34,500 bases of DNA from Adiantum capillus-veneris (lineage: Eukaryota; Streptophyta; Polypodiopsida; Polypodiales; Pteridaceae). The first letter of the stretch is position 1; each line of letters starts with the position of its first letter. A program made the translations under genes and the position numbers. Location of the stretch: contig CM043951.1 of the NCBI GenBank assembly GCA_014529385.2, positions 112,660,969-112,695,468 on the forward strand, in the 5' to 3' direction. The notes under the pieces were generated by a model, which searched no databases, was not told the origin of the DNA, and was given only the letters and a program-made list of their open reading frames with translations. Below are positions 12,596 through 23,160 of the stretch, one piece after another.

Positions 12596-13152
12596 ACACA
12601 AAGGAGTTAAGTGATATAAAATCTAGATGTATTTCACACTATGATTGGCATGAAGATCCTTTTGGGACACCAACTTTTCCTATTCCCAAAGATGTAATTT
12701 TCCATATTAACGGTGTGGATTTTGAAGTGCGACTTTCATGTATTGAAGGAGCTGGTTATGGGCTATTTGTGCATACTACCCTGGAAAGTGGTTTGACTAT
12801 TCTAAACTATGGAGGGCATAAGTATAGATTTCAAGACTGGAAAAAGATATGCAAAATATTTCCAAGAGCTTATAAATATTCTCTTCTAGAGGATCCAAAC
12901 ATAGAAGAAGAGGAAGATCAATCATACATTATTGGTTGTGTAGAAGAAGGAAACGTGTCGGGCTATATAAATAGTTCTCACAGTACAAATGTCTGTCCCA
13001 ACGTACGCTATACATTTGATCCAAATTTGCCACCTTGGCATAAATGCACCTCTTCACACATCAAGTCAGAAGAATATGGCCATGTATGCATTGAGACTAT
13101 TTGTCAAGTTGAAGCAGGAGAAGAGTTTGTTGCTGACTATAACTTTACTTGA
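12596..13152 (+). CDS. Terminal exon encoding a SET domain (protein lysine methyltransferase fold)
   Basis: The frame is open from the acceptor TTTTTGCAG|ACACAAAG to TGA at 13150-13152. It includes residues upstream of the first ATG (12715), such as CISHYDWHEDPFGTPTFPIP. SET hallmarks appear in order: EGAGYGLFVHTTLESG (the N-terminal GxGLF strand with a following turn), NYGGHKYRF, GYINSSHSTNVCPNVRY at 12961-13011 (position of the usual N-H-S-C-x-P-N cofactor/pseudoknot motif) and GEEFVADYNFT at the C-terminus (position of the usual GEELTYDY). There is no Cys-rich post-SET segment. The canonical NHSC is changed to NSSH, so activity is uncertain, but the overall fold call is good. The exon is intact, unlike the preceding block. 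It could be a separate gene rather than the end of the ParB-like gene; matching phase 1 favours joining. Confidence 0.75.
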
Positions 13153-13794
13153 CATTGTAAAGTATTGTACATGGATGGAAATCTCAAGTACATGCATCAT
13201 TTTCATTTTTCATGGATGAAATCTCAAGTGAATATAACATTTGATTATTGTTTAGTTTATGCTCAACGAGAATCTAGAGTGCTCTTATGCTTTGTGTGTT
13301 GTCTAACATATTTGACTACCTTGGCCATAGAATCTTGATTCTACTCTAGATTTGTGATAAATCTTACCAAAATTTAATCAATGTCTAGGTTGGACAAGTG
13401 GTGGGGCTTCAAACATTACTGTCTTAAACAAGTGGAGTTATCTTACTTGAATAAGTGGTGGCCTTTGAATCCAAATCTAAGCCAAATCTCTAATTATTTT
13501 CTTGTAGTCTAGGTTGGACATTTGGTGGACCTTGTATCCATGTTTCCTCAACAAGGGTGGCTTTTAGTTTTCACTTTAAGTACTCATCTTTAATAAAGTG
13601 TAGGATGGAAAATGTTGAGTTAGTAGATTGTATTTTAGACAAGTGGTGTTTGGTGTACGAATGCTGAAAATGGTTGCAAGGATTCTAACAACGACTTTAC
13701 CTTAAATAAATTTCTTACTAGGAGTTCTACATATAAATATGGTGAATAAAATTCTAGTGGTTTTGAGATACCATTTGTGTGTGTGTTTTCTTAG
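13153..13794. other. Gap between the SET exon and the HAD gene; sparse minisatellite
   Basis: AT-rich sequence that probably includes the SET gene 3' UTR. Isolated plus-oriented monomers lie at about 13389, 13452, 13513 and 13635. The end (TGTGTGTGTTTTCTTAG) is a polypyrimidine tract with an acceptor for the next exon. No coding exon is seen. Confidence 0.6.
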
Positions 13795-14997
13795 ATTCAC
13801 AAACTGGGATGGATAACGCTCCTATGGTTCAGTCAACAACTATAGAATCCATAGATTCTATGGTTTCTAAAGTGCCCAAGATGGATGATATTTCTATACT
13901 AGAGTCTAGTGTTGTGCAACTTGAGCAAGCTTCCAATAATGAGAACCAAGAAATCGATGCTTCAAAAATGCAACATACATCAAAAGAGACTGAAAAGTCC
14001 ACTCACGAGCTATTGCCAATTGGTACTACGTCATGTAGCGTAGATGTTGAGAAATCCATGCTTACAATTATATTGGATTTAAATGGTCTATTGTTGAAAC
14101 GTTCCCCTCAACCATCCTCACACCACAACTCAGTGCAAATGGATTCAAAAAGATATATTATACTCAGGCCAGGTTGCATCCAATTCTTGAAGACTATTTT
14201 ACAAAGGTTTAATGTTGCAATTTGGTCGACAGCTACTAGGAATAATGTGTATCAAATCCTTGCAGCACTAAACAACTTAGCTGAGGATACATTGCCTTTC
14301 TTTGCAATTTGGTCGCAAGATGTTTGCTACATACACCGCTCAAACTCAAAAATTGTTTAGACCCGACAATCCAAACGTTGAGGCAATGTTCAAGCCTCTA
14401 GCCAAAATTGCCATGGGGTTTGAATGTGATCCACAAAGAACAGTGCTTATTGATGACTCTCCTTACAAGGGATGTATTTCACCAGCAAACAATTGCATTT
14501 TTCCACCACAATTTGATGCTGAGAAGATGGTTGACAATATGCTCTTGGAGGAGCTACTGCCATACTTGATTCAGCTTGATGAGAGAAGGGATGTGCGTGA
14601 TTTAATTGCTTCTAATCGTTATGGACAACCTATAGTGACAAATGATAGTGAATACAAACAAATCATGGAGTATTGGAAGCAGAAAAATGATGTTTGGTCA
14701 GCTAAGGTGTTCTTTACAAGAAGAATACCACCTGCAAAAGGTGACAGAGATGAAACTATCATTGAAGATGCAAGTGACACAAGCCACCGCAATGAAATGA
14801 GAAGAGCCCAAATACAAGAGATCTTGGCAAAGGAGCGTACACCCATTGAAAGCATGAAGGCGTCACAATTGACCACTTTAGCTAGGCAATTGGGTTGTAA
14901 CACAAAAGGAGTTTTGAAGGCAACCACAGCAAAGGCTTATATAAATAAGGTGAAAGCTGAGAACAATCTTCTAAGGCTGGATAGAAAGCAACCCTAA
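13795..14997 (+). pseudogene. HAD-superfamily NIF/FCP1-like phosphatase with DLNG motif and SAP-like tail; one frameshift
   Basis: The exon follows TTTTCTTAG. ATG 13809 starts MDNAPMVQSTTIES, with about 80 polar, probably disordered residues. The HAD core follows: motif I ILDLNGLLLKR (Asp90 by this start; the usual DxD second Asp is Asn92), RPGCIQFLKTILQRFNVAIW and STATRNN (motif II Ser/Thr), then WSQD. At about 14320-14325 the frame changes. The second frame (to TAA at 14995-14997) gives VLIDDSPYKG, the paired-Asp motif, so the domain is complete apart from the shift. DLNG is, to my knowledge, typical of plant NIF-like proteins, which are compared with FCP1/SCP CTD phosphatases. The C-terminus, MKASQLTTLARQLGCN up to TAKAYINKV, looks like a SAP-type helix-turn-helix and may bind nucleic acid. 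An upstream exon must exist or the acceptor lies in a leader. The frameshift could be real or an assembly error. Confidence 0.72.
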
Positions 14998-15090
14998 GGT
15001 ACTAGTGACATGTCATATATTCTTGATACACATGCTTGAACACTCATGTGCATGGTATCTAACAAATCTTTCTTTTTATTCCTTCTTGCA

Positions 15091-15199
15091 GGATCTTACA
15101 AAGGATACTACTAGATGGAGCTCAATCAATAGAGATTTTGATATTTTTGCTCAAAATAATGAAGCAGTCACCTACATTTTTTGTTTATCAATTTCTTGA
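15091..15199 (+). other. Possible alternative last exon of the first HAD gene
   Basis: TTCCTTCTTGCAG precedes GATCTTACAAAGG, with an open frame to TGA 15197-15199 (DLTKDTTRWSSINRDFDIF...). A donor AATAAG|GTGAAA near 14949 would join in phase 0; the alternative donor CTAAG|GTACTA lies just after the TAA and would make this a 3' UTR exon. Transcript data would be needed to choose. Confidence 0.35.
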
Positions 15200-15984
15200 G
15201 AGACTTTATTTTAGTTTGTAATCATCAAATGAAATGAAAAGTATCCTTCTTATTAAGATTGTTGATCTTTTTCTTGTTCAAAACTTTCAATTGTGATTTA
15301 TAGTTTTGTTAGCATGAGATTGTGCTTTTTTAGTTTGAAAAAAACTGTCAAAGATCCAAGTCTTTTTGGCTTTACTTAAGTTATTAATTGTGAAAGATCC
15401 AAGTTTTTTTTCTTTACTTAAGTTATTGATTGCCTATGTAATAGTCCTTAAAACAATATCGGATGGCTTTCTTGCTCCCATGTCTCACATTGGTCTTTAG
15501 GTAAGACAAGTGGTGACCTTGAAAGTATGGTCTCATATCTCGATCAAGTGAAGAGACATGAAGCTTAAATATCACTACTATGTATCTAGTGTTAAACTCC
15601 ATCGAGACAAAGACTAGATAGCCAAATTGCAGTCGAGTTTAAGTGAAAAATCCATTTGAGCTAAGGTAAAACTTATAGTGCCTCATTTTTCTAGGATTCT
15701 ACCCCATCAAGGAAGTTATAATCTAGCACAAACCAATTAAGACTCTTTTGGAGCCTAGATAGGACAATTCGTGGAACTTATGAAACTTATTATTGAGTTA
15801 GAGTCTAGTTTAGATAAGCAAAAGATCTTCAAACCAGCACTTGGTCTTACTATTCAATATTCAAAGTCCCTTGAGGCTAACAAATTACATACCCACTTGT
15901 AACCTAACTAATGAGTAATTATATAGATCTAAGCAAGTATATATAATGAGTCTTCAAACTAATAATCCAAGGGAAGAGAGTAGC
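15200..15984. repeat. Gene-free stretch with a 43-bp duplication and isolated monomers
   Basis: AAGATCCAAG followed by a run of T and TTTACTTAAGTTATT occurs at 15351 and again at 15394, a 43-bp tandem duplication. Plus-oriented degenerate monomers occur at about 15499 and 15751. At about 15925-15984 the shared edge segment of the minisatellite blocks begins, in inverted orientation. I see no exon. Confidence 0.55.
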
Positions 15985-18900
15985 AAGGTCCACTACTTGT
16001 CCAAGCTCAGCTCTAGACAACATAGAAAGATGCTAGTTCTACTAATTGTCTAATTATAGGCATGGAGAAATGATAGAAGGTTGACCACTTGTCCAACCTA
16101 TCATCTCTAGTAAGATGGGAGGTTTGGCCTTAAGATTCACCATGTAACCAACCTATACATCATTGTATTATGAGAGTAAAAAAAGCAAAGCTCCACCACT
16201 TGTCCAAGCTAGTTCTAAAATCCACATGGAGATAAGCAAGCTCCACCATTTGTCGAATCTCTCTTCCATTAAAACATGAAAAAACTCATCTATGTTGTAC
16301 AGGGGGACTTTTTTCCAAGGTCCACCACTTGTCCAAGCTAGGATCCCTAGTAGCACGAGTGGTTTGGTCTCAAGATACACCACTTGTACACTCTATGTCA
16401 TTATATTAAGAAGAACTATGTATTAAGGTCCACCACTTGTCCAACCTATAAGGTTATATCTTAAATGGTATCCTTTCTCACCACTTGAAATGCCCATGAT
16501 ATGTTTTACACGGGGGTTTCATTCCAAGGTCCACCACTTGTCCAAGCTAACTCTATTCAAACATAGAGAGAAGCAAAGGTCCACCACTTGTCCAAGCTAA
16601 CTCTATTCAAACATAGAGAGAAGCAAAGGTTCACCACTTGTCAAAGCTAGGCTCCGTTGAAGTATGGAGAGAAGTAACCTCCATCATTTTTCCAAGATAG
16701 GTGCCATTCAAACATGGAAAGAATCAAGATCTACCATGTCTCCGAGATTCTAGGCTCCATTGAAACACCCTAAAACCATGATATTTTGTACATGGGGTGT
16801 TTGCATTCAAGGTCTACTACCACTTCTCTAACGTATTATACCTAGTAGCATGAGTGATTTGGTCTTAAGATTCACCACTTATCCACTCTATGTCATTATA
16901 TTAAGAATAACTGGGTGTTAAGGAGGTCCACCACTTTCCAACCTATAAGGGTATATCTCTAAATGATCCTCATTCAACCACTTTATCAAGGCCATCACCA
17001 CTTTTCCAACCTATAAGGTTATATCTTGAATGATATTTTCCTCATCACTTGTAATGTCCATTGCTATAATGTTTTACAAAGGGTGTTTGTTCCAAGACCC
17101 ACCATCTTGTCCAAGCTAACTCCATCCACCACTTGTCCAAGATAGGCTCCATTGAAACATGGAGAGAAGGATGAATCCACCATTTCTCCAAGATAGGTCC
17201 ATTGAAACATTGAGAGAAGCAATCTCCACCATGTCTCCAAGCTAGGCTCCATTTAAATACCCTAAACCCATAATTTTGTACATGAGGTGTTTACATTCAA
17301 GGTCCACCACTTGTCCAACCTATTAGGGGGAGTAGCTCCAGAGACAAGAGTGGTTTGGTCGCAATGATCACCACTTGTACACTCTATGTCATTATATTAA
17401 GAAGAAATATGTGTTAAAGTCCACCACTTGTCCACCCTATAAGGTTATATTTTAAATAGTATCCTTTCTCACCACTTGAAATGCCCATGATATGTTTTAC
17501 ATGGGGGTTTCATTCCAAGGTCCACCACTTGTCCAAGCTAACTCTATTAAAACATATAGAGAAAGAAAGGTCCACCACTTGTCCAAGCTAGGCTCATTGA
17601 AACATGGAGAGAAGGAACCTCCACTGTTTCTCCTAGATAGGCTCCATTGAAACATGGAGAGAAATAAGCTCCACCATGTCTCCAAGTTGCTAGCTCCATT
17701 GAAATACCCAATACCCATAATTTTTTGTACATGGGGGTTTACATTCAAGGTTCACCACTTGTCCAACCTATTATCCCTAGTAGGTTTGGTCTCATGATTC
17801 ACCACTTCCACTCTATGTCATTATATTAAGAGGAATTGGTGTTTAAGGTCCACCACTTGTCCAACCTATAATGTTATAGCTTGAATGGTATTTTTTCTCA
17901 CCACTTGTAATGCCCATGACATGATTTACATGGGGTTTTGTTCCAAGGTACACCACTTGTCCAAGATAAATCTATTGAAACATAGAGAGAAACAAAGGTC
18001 CACCACTTTTCCAAGCTAGGCTGCATTGAAACATGGACCTTAATACCAAATTATTTCTAGTAGCATGAGTGATATTTTGTACATGGGGCGTTTACATTCA
18101 AGGTCCACCACTTGTCCAACCTATTTCCCTAGTAGGTTTGGTCCCAATTTCACCACTTATCCACTCTATGTCATTATATTAAGAATAATTGGGTGTTTAA
18201 GGTCCACCACTTGTCCAACCTATAAGGTTATATATTGAATGGTATTTTTTCTCACCACTTGTAATGCCCATGATATGTTTTACATGGGGTTTTTGTTCCA
18301 AGGTCCACCACTTTTCCAAGATAACTCTATTTAAACATAGAGAGAAACAAAGGTCCACCACTTGTCCAAGCTAGGCTCCATTGAAACATGGAGAGAATGA
18401 TGCTGCACCATTTATCCAAGATAGGCTGCATTGAAACATGGAGAGAAGCAAGCTTTACCATGTTTCCAAGCTAGGATCCATTGAAACACTCTAGGGGTTT
18501 TATTTCAAGGCCCACCACTTGTTTAACCTATTATCCCTAGTAGCATGAGTGGTTTGGTTTCAAGATTCACCACTTGTACACTCTATGTCATTATATTGTG
18601 TTAAAGGTCCACCACTTGTCCAACCTATAAGGTTATATCTTAAATGGTATCCTTTCTCGCCACTTGAAATGCCCATGATATTTTTACATGGGAGTTTCAT
18701 TCCAGATCCACCACTTGTCCAAGCTAACCATATTCAAACATAGAGAGAAACAAAGGTCCACGACTTGTCCAAGCTAGGCTCCATTGAAACATGGAGAGAA
18801 GGAACCTCCACCATTTCTCCTAGATAGGCTCCATTAAAACATGGAGAGAAGTAAGTTCCACCATGTCTCCAAGATGCTAGGCTCCATTGAAATACGCAAA

Positions 18901-19800
18901 ACCCATGATATTTTGTACATGGGTGATTTACATTCAAGGTCAACCATTTCTCCAACCTATTATCCCTAGTAGGTTTGGTCTCACAATTCACCACTTTTCC
19001 ACTATATGTCATTATAATAAGAGGAATTGGGTGCTAAGGTCCACCACTTGTCCAGCCTATAAGGTTATACCTTGAATGGTATTTTTTCTCACCACTTGTA
19101 ATGCCCATGACATGCTTTACATGGGGGTTTTGTTCCAAGGTCACCACTTGTCCAAAAATTCTATTGAAACATAGAGAGAAACAAAGGTCCACCACTTTTC
19201 CAAGCTAGGCTCCATTGAAACATGGACCTTAATACCAAATTATTCCTAGTAGCATGAGTATATTTTGTACATGGGGGGTTTGCATTCAAGGTCCACCACT
19301 TGTCCAACGTACTTTTCCTAGTAGGTTTGGTCGCAAGATTCACCACTTGTCCACTCTATGTCATTATATTAATAATAATTGGTGTTAAGGTCCACCACTT
19401 TTCCAACCTATAAGGTTATATATTGAATGGTATTTTTTCTCACCACTTGTAATGTCCATGATATGTTTTACATGGGGATTTTGTTCCAAGGTCCACCACT
19501 TGTCCAAGCTAAATCTGTTCAAACATAGAGAGAAACAAACATGCACCACTTGTCCAAGGTAGGCTCCATTGAAACATGGAGAGAATGATGCTCCACCATT
19601 TATCCAAGATAGACTCCATTGAAACATGGAGAGAAGTAAGCTCCACCATGTTTCCAAGATGCTAGAGTCCATTGAAATACCCAAAACCCCTGATACTTTG
19701 TACATGGGGGGTTTACATTCAAGGTCCACCACTTGTCCAACCTATTATCCCTAGTAGCATGAGTGGCTTGGTCTCAGGATTCACCACTTGTCCACTCTAT
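15985..19800 (-). repeat. Minisatellite array, minus orientation
   Basis: The same monomer appears as its reverse complement, AAGGTCCACCACTTGTCCAA, alternating with TCCATTGAAACATGGAGAGA. The low-copy linker GATATGTTTTACATGGGG (complement of the linker in the left array) recurs near 16497, 17487, 18271 and 19450, with variants near 17917, 18676 and 19106. Units are therefore about 340-440 bp with indels. Minus-strand ORFs here (60-115 codons) mirror the LDKWWT ORFs of the left array and are not considered genes. Confidence 0.92.
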
Positions 19801-20163
19801 ATCATTATATTAAGAAAAATTGGGTTTCCATATCTAAATGGATCTTTGCTTGGATAAGTGGTAGACCTTGAGACCTAAATACCCATTCTACACTAGAGCA
19901 TTGGTTAAGCCTTATACACTTCAAAGCATACCTTTAACAACAAGTAGTAGTTATTAGTTGACTTAAGTCTAGTTGAACTCCATGGTATTGAGACTAAGAG
20001 AGAGTGTAGCATAAAAAAGAGTCAGGATTTTAATTTGACTTTCTTTCTATTAATGAGTAGATCATAGATGGATTTTGGTATCTAATAAAACCTTAGGGTA
20101 GACAATGTAAAACTCATGTCTATTGTTGTGTTTGCATTAAGTGTTCTTGTTCTTTAATTTCAG
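19801..20163. other. Boundary of the inverted array and upstream of the second HAD exon
   Basis: A single monomer in plus orientation (GCTTGGATAAGTGGTAGACC) lies at about 19848, right after the minus-oriented array, so orientation flips at the edge. Sequence to 20163 is AT-rich and ends in TTCTTTAATTTCAG, a good splice acceptor. Confidence 0.55.
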
Positions 20164-20939
20164 AACCATTACAGAAAAATGGATTGGCTATATGCTGGCA
20201 TAAATTGAAGAAAACTATTGAATTACCCATCCAACCTCCTCCAAGACCTTGTCCAAGGAATGAATCACCTCCTTATCACCTACCACTTGCTTTCAAGGAC
20301 ATCAAAAGAGTACTTATCTTGGATCTAGAGGGGTTACTTCTCAAGACAGTTGAAATGAAACATGGAGATTCTATGCCATCTTGGGCTCAACACATGCGAC
20401 TTGTGGAGGACAAAGATGAAGTTTATCATGTGGTGCGACCAGACGCACAAAGTTTTTTGGATTTTTGTGCTGAATACTTTGAGCTATGGATATGGAGTTG
20501 CTATAACTTAACAAGGGTGCAACGCATCACACAAAAGTGTTTTCCTGAGCAGTATACCAAGTTCAAGGTGTTTATGAGTAACAAAAATTGCCAAAATCCA
20601 AATATCATGTTAGGATTTACAAGGGTTTATCACAAAAATCTGAGTGATATTTGGAAGATATTTGAGGATTTGGATGCAAACAATACCTTAATTTTTGATG
20701 ACACTCCATATAGGGTGATGTGGAACATGCCAGGGACATATCTTATATTTCCAAAGATGTGGAGGCAAACTTCCGAGCAACTTCAAAACTTCTTGCAGAG
20801 AACCATAATTCCATGGTTGGTAGGATGGTTGTATGCAAGAGATAAGAGAGTCTATACATATAACACAATTGTAAATCAGTATAGTGATTCTGAGACAAAT
20901 TATGTCCTTGGTGTGTACTTGTCAACACGAAAGCATTGA
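20164..20939 (+). CDS. HAD-superfamily NIF/FCP1-like phosphatase domain protein, DLEG variant (exon intact)
   Basis: The frame is open from the acceptor at 20163 (first residues PLQKNGLAICWHK...) to TGA 20937-20939. Numbering from ATG 20184: a Pro-rich segment (IQPPPRPCPRNESPPYHLP), motif I VLILDLEGLLLKT with Asp47 and Glu49 where HAD phosphatases have the second Asp, RPDAQSFLDFCAEYFELWIW, Ser105 (WSCYNLTRV) as motif II, NLSDIWKIF near the motif III Lys, and LIFDDTPY with Asp172-Asp173. The C-terminal 50 residues include IIPWLVGWLYARD. The core is complete. The Glu for Asp change removes the usual general acid/base, so it may be a weak or non-catalytic phosphatase; plant relatives often have Asn there. 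It is on the same strand as the first HAD gene, 5.2 kb downstream. It begins in phase 1 like that exon, so an upstream exon is expected within or beyond the repeats. Confidence 0.8.
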
Positions 20940-21058
20940 ATAAATATGGCTATAAGATGCTTTTTTTATTCTAGTGTGTATCTTTCAACATTTGTATAAT
21001 TTGATATAGTCTTTTTTTTTTTATATAAAAGGTGTGTCAATTTTATGAACACTTGAAT

Positions 21059-21165
21059 GGAGTGCACCCTACTCTAAGGGGACTTCAATGTACTATTGGA
21101 GTGCATCCTATTGTAAGGGGACTCTGATGTATTGCTAGAGTGCACCCAAATTTTTGGGGACTCAT
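21059..21165 (+). repeat. 39-bp tandem repeat, about 2.7 copies
   Basis: GGAGTGCACCCTACTCTAAG followed by GGGACTTCAATGTACTATT repeats at 21059, 21098 and 21137, the last copy partial (AGAGTGCACCC...GGGGACTCA). It lies just 3' of the second HAD exon, possibly in its 3' UTR. Confidence 0.85.
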
Positions 21166-21570
21166 TTTTTATTTGATTGGGGCCTATGTTGGGTCATATA
21201 GTAAAAGAAATTCATTTTTTGTCAATTCATATCGAGGTTGCATTTATTTGGAACTATGAAAGAATTGATGTTTGATGTCAAAATAAAACTTGTAAGTGTG
21301 GATCAGAGAATTCATGGACTTTAAATATGTGAGAGGGATCTTTTTCTTGGGCACAAATGTTTGCTTCAAGAATTTTGTCATTACATACTTTATGTGAAAG
21401 AGTTTTAGAATCTAAAAGACTTTGAAAACAAAACTATGGAATCTAAGTGCATGTATTCTTGAATGGCTTGAAAGTTGATGTATACATGCATGTCGCCTTG
21501 ATGAAGATTTAGATCTGACAAGATGGAAAGATATAATTCTTGGACGTTACCTTTGTCAATTTGGTAATAA
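21166..21570. other. No gene seen
   Basis: AT-rich sequence without a convincing ORF, splice-bounded exon or repeat. Confidence 0.5.
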
Positions 21571-21700
21571 CATATTTAACTTTTTTTAATATGGGTGGAA
21601 ATATATTATTATGTGCATTTGAAAATATATTATTATTTGCATATTTAACTTTCTTTTAATATGGGTGGAAAATATATTATTATGTGCATTTGGAACCTAA
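21571..21700 (+). repeat. 69-bp tandem duplication
   Basis: CATATTTAACTTT..TTTTAATATGGG followed by TGGAAATATATTATTATGTG occurs at 21571 and again at 21640, about two copies with one or two small changes. Confidence 0.85.
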
Positions 21701-21774
21701 TTGCTTGACCTTCAAACCAAGATTCCTATGTTATTTTTTCATATACTTTTTTATACTGAATTAAGATTGTGGAT

Positions 21775-23160
21775 GCAAGGTCCACCACTTGTTCAAGCTA
21801 GATCTAAGAAAGTATATATACTGAGTCTTCAAACTAGTAAACCAAGGGGAGAGAGAAGCAGGGTCCATCACTTGTCCAAGCTCATCTCTAGACAACATAG
21901 AGAGATGTTATGTCTACTAATTGTCCAATATAGTCATGGAGAAATGATAGAAGGTTGATCCACTTGTCCAACCTATCATCTCTAGTAAAATGGGAGGTTT
22001 GGCCTTAAGATTCACCATGTAACCAACATATACTTCATTGTATTATGAAGAGTAGAAAAGAAAAGCTCCACCACTTGTCTAAGGTAGTTCCAAAATCAAC
22101 ATGGAGAGAAGAAAGCTTCACCATTTGTCCAAGATAGGTTCCATTAAAACATGGAAAACCTCATATATGTTGTGTACATGGAAGCTTTTTTCCAAGGTCC
22201 ACCACTTGTCCAAGCTAGGATCCATTAAAACATGGATAGAAACAAGGCTCCACAACTCGTCCAACCTTTATAGCTGCAAAGTGTACCGGTTGTCTAAACT
22301 AGGCATGGGAAAATAATAGAAGGTCCACCACTTATCCAATATATTATCTCTAATAGCATGGGAGGTTTGGTCTCAAGATTTAGGAATTGGCTGACCTGTA
22401 TTTCATTGTATTATGATGAATTTGGTTTTAAAGTCAACTACTTATCCAAGCTATAAGTTTATATCTTGAATGGTATTCCTTCCCATCACTTAGAAAACCA
22501 ATGATATGTTGTACATGGGAGGGTTTGTTACAAGGTCCACCACTTGTCCAAGCTAGTTTCATTGAAACATGGATGAAGACAAGCTCCACCATTTGTTAAA
22601 GCTAGACTCCATTGAAATCTAGAAAATCCATTCTATGTTGTACATGGGGTTTTTGTTTTAAGGTCCAACACTTGTCCAAGCTAAGATCCATTGAAACATG
22701 GAGTAGAGAAACACTCCACCACTTGTCCAAGCTAGGCAACATTGATAGTAGTTGGTTTATTTTGAAGATCCACCACGTGTCTAAGCTAACTCTATTGAAA
22801 CATAGAGAGAAGCAAAGGTCCACCAACTGTTCAAGCTAGGCTCCATTGAAACATGGACAGAAGCAAGCTCCACCATTTCTCCAAGATAGACTCCATTGAA
22901 ACATGGAGAGAATCAAAGGTCCACCATTTCTCCAAGCCAAGATCTAGTTGTCCAACCTATAAGGTTATATCTTAAATGGTAATCTTTCTAATCACTTGGA
23001 ATACCCATGATATGTTTTACATGGGGGTTTTGTTCCAAGATCACCACTTGTCCAAGCTAACTCTATTGAAACATAGAGAGAAGCAAAGGTCCACCACTTG
23101 TCCAAGCTAGTCTCCATTGAAACAAGGAGAGAAGAAAGCTCCATCATTTCTCCAAGATAG
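21775..23160 (-). repeat. Second minus-oriented minisatellite block
   Basis: Reverse-complement monomers (GTCCACCACTTGTCCAAGCT, CTCCATTGAAACATGGA) run from about 21780 to 23160. The left 400 bp (about 21800-22190) is a clear relative of about 15935-16320, sharing TAGACAACATAGA, GGAGGTTTGGCCTTAAGATT and CATTGTATTATGA in the same order, so the block start was duplicated about 5.87 kb apart. Confidence 0.9.

Larger units (their letters stand above)
7377..13152 (+). pseudogene. Broken gene: ParB-like / degenerate DNA methyltransferase-like / SET-domain protein
   Basis: Three plus-strand exon blocks can be joined: 7377-8568, 8653-10001 and 12596-13152. The junctions have good splice sites: AT|GTAAGT to TTTCAG|GG (phase 0), then ACAC|GTATGT to TTTTTGCAG|ACAC (phase 1, in frame). 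In order the product would hold an N-terminal region with a basic linker, a ParB-like segment ending in DGQHS, a region resembling a beta-class amino-methyltransferase, an acidic/Gln-rich linker and a C-terminal SET domain. An acceptor (TTTTGTTTCAG) just before 7377 means either that the 5' exon lies upstream or that ATG 7382 follows a leader intron. Frame changes are needed near 8150-8227, 8860, 8992 and 9455 and between 9620 and 9870, so this copy is either dead or carries sequence errors. The domain calls are inferences from motif shape; the SET call is the firmest. Confidence 0.6.

Noticed and set aside
7377-20939. Endogenous giant-virus fragment (SET, HAD and methylase genes together)
   Set aside because: Spliceosomal introns interrupt the SET gene model, the HAD motif type is plant-like, and no viral hallmark gene is present.
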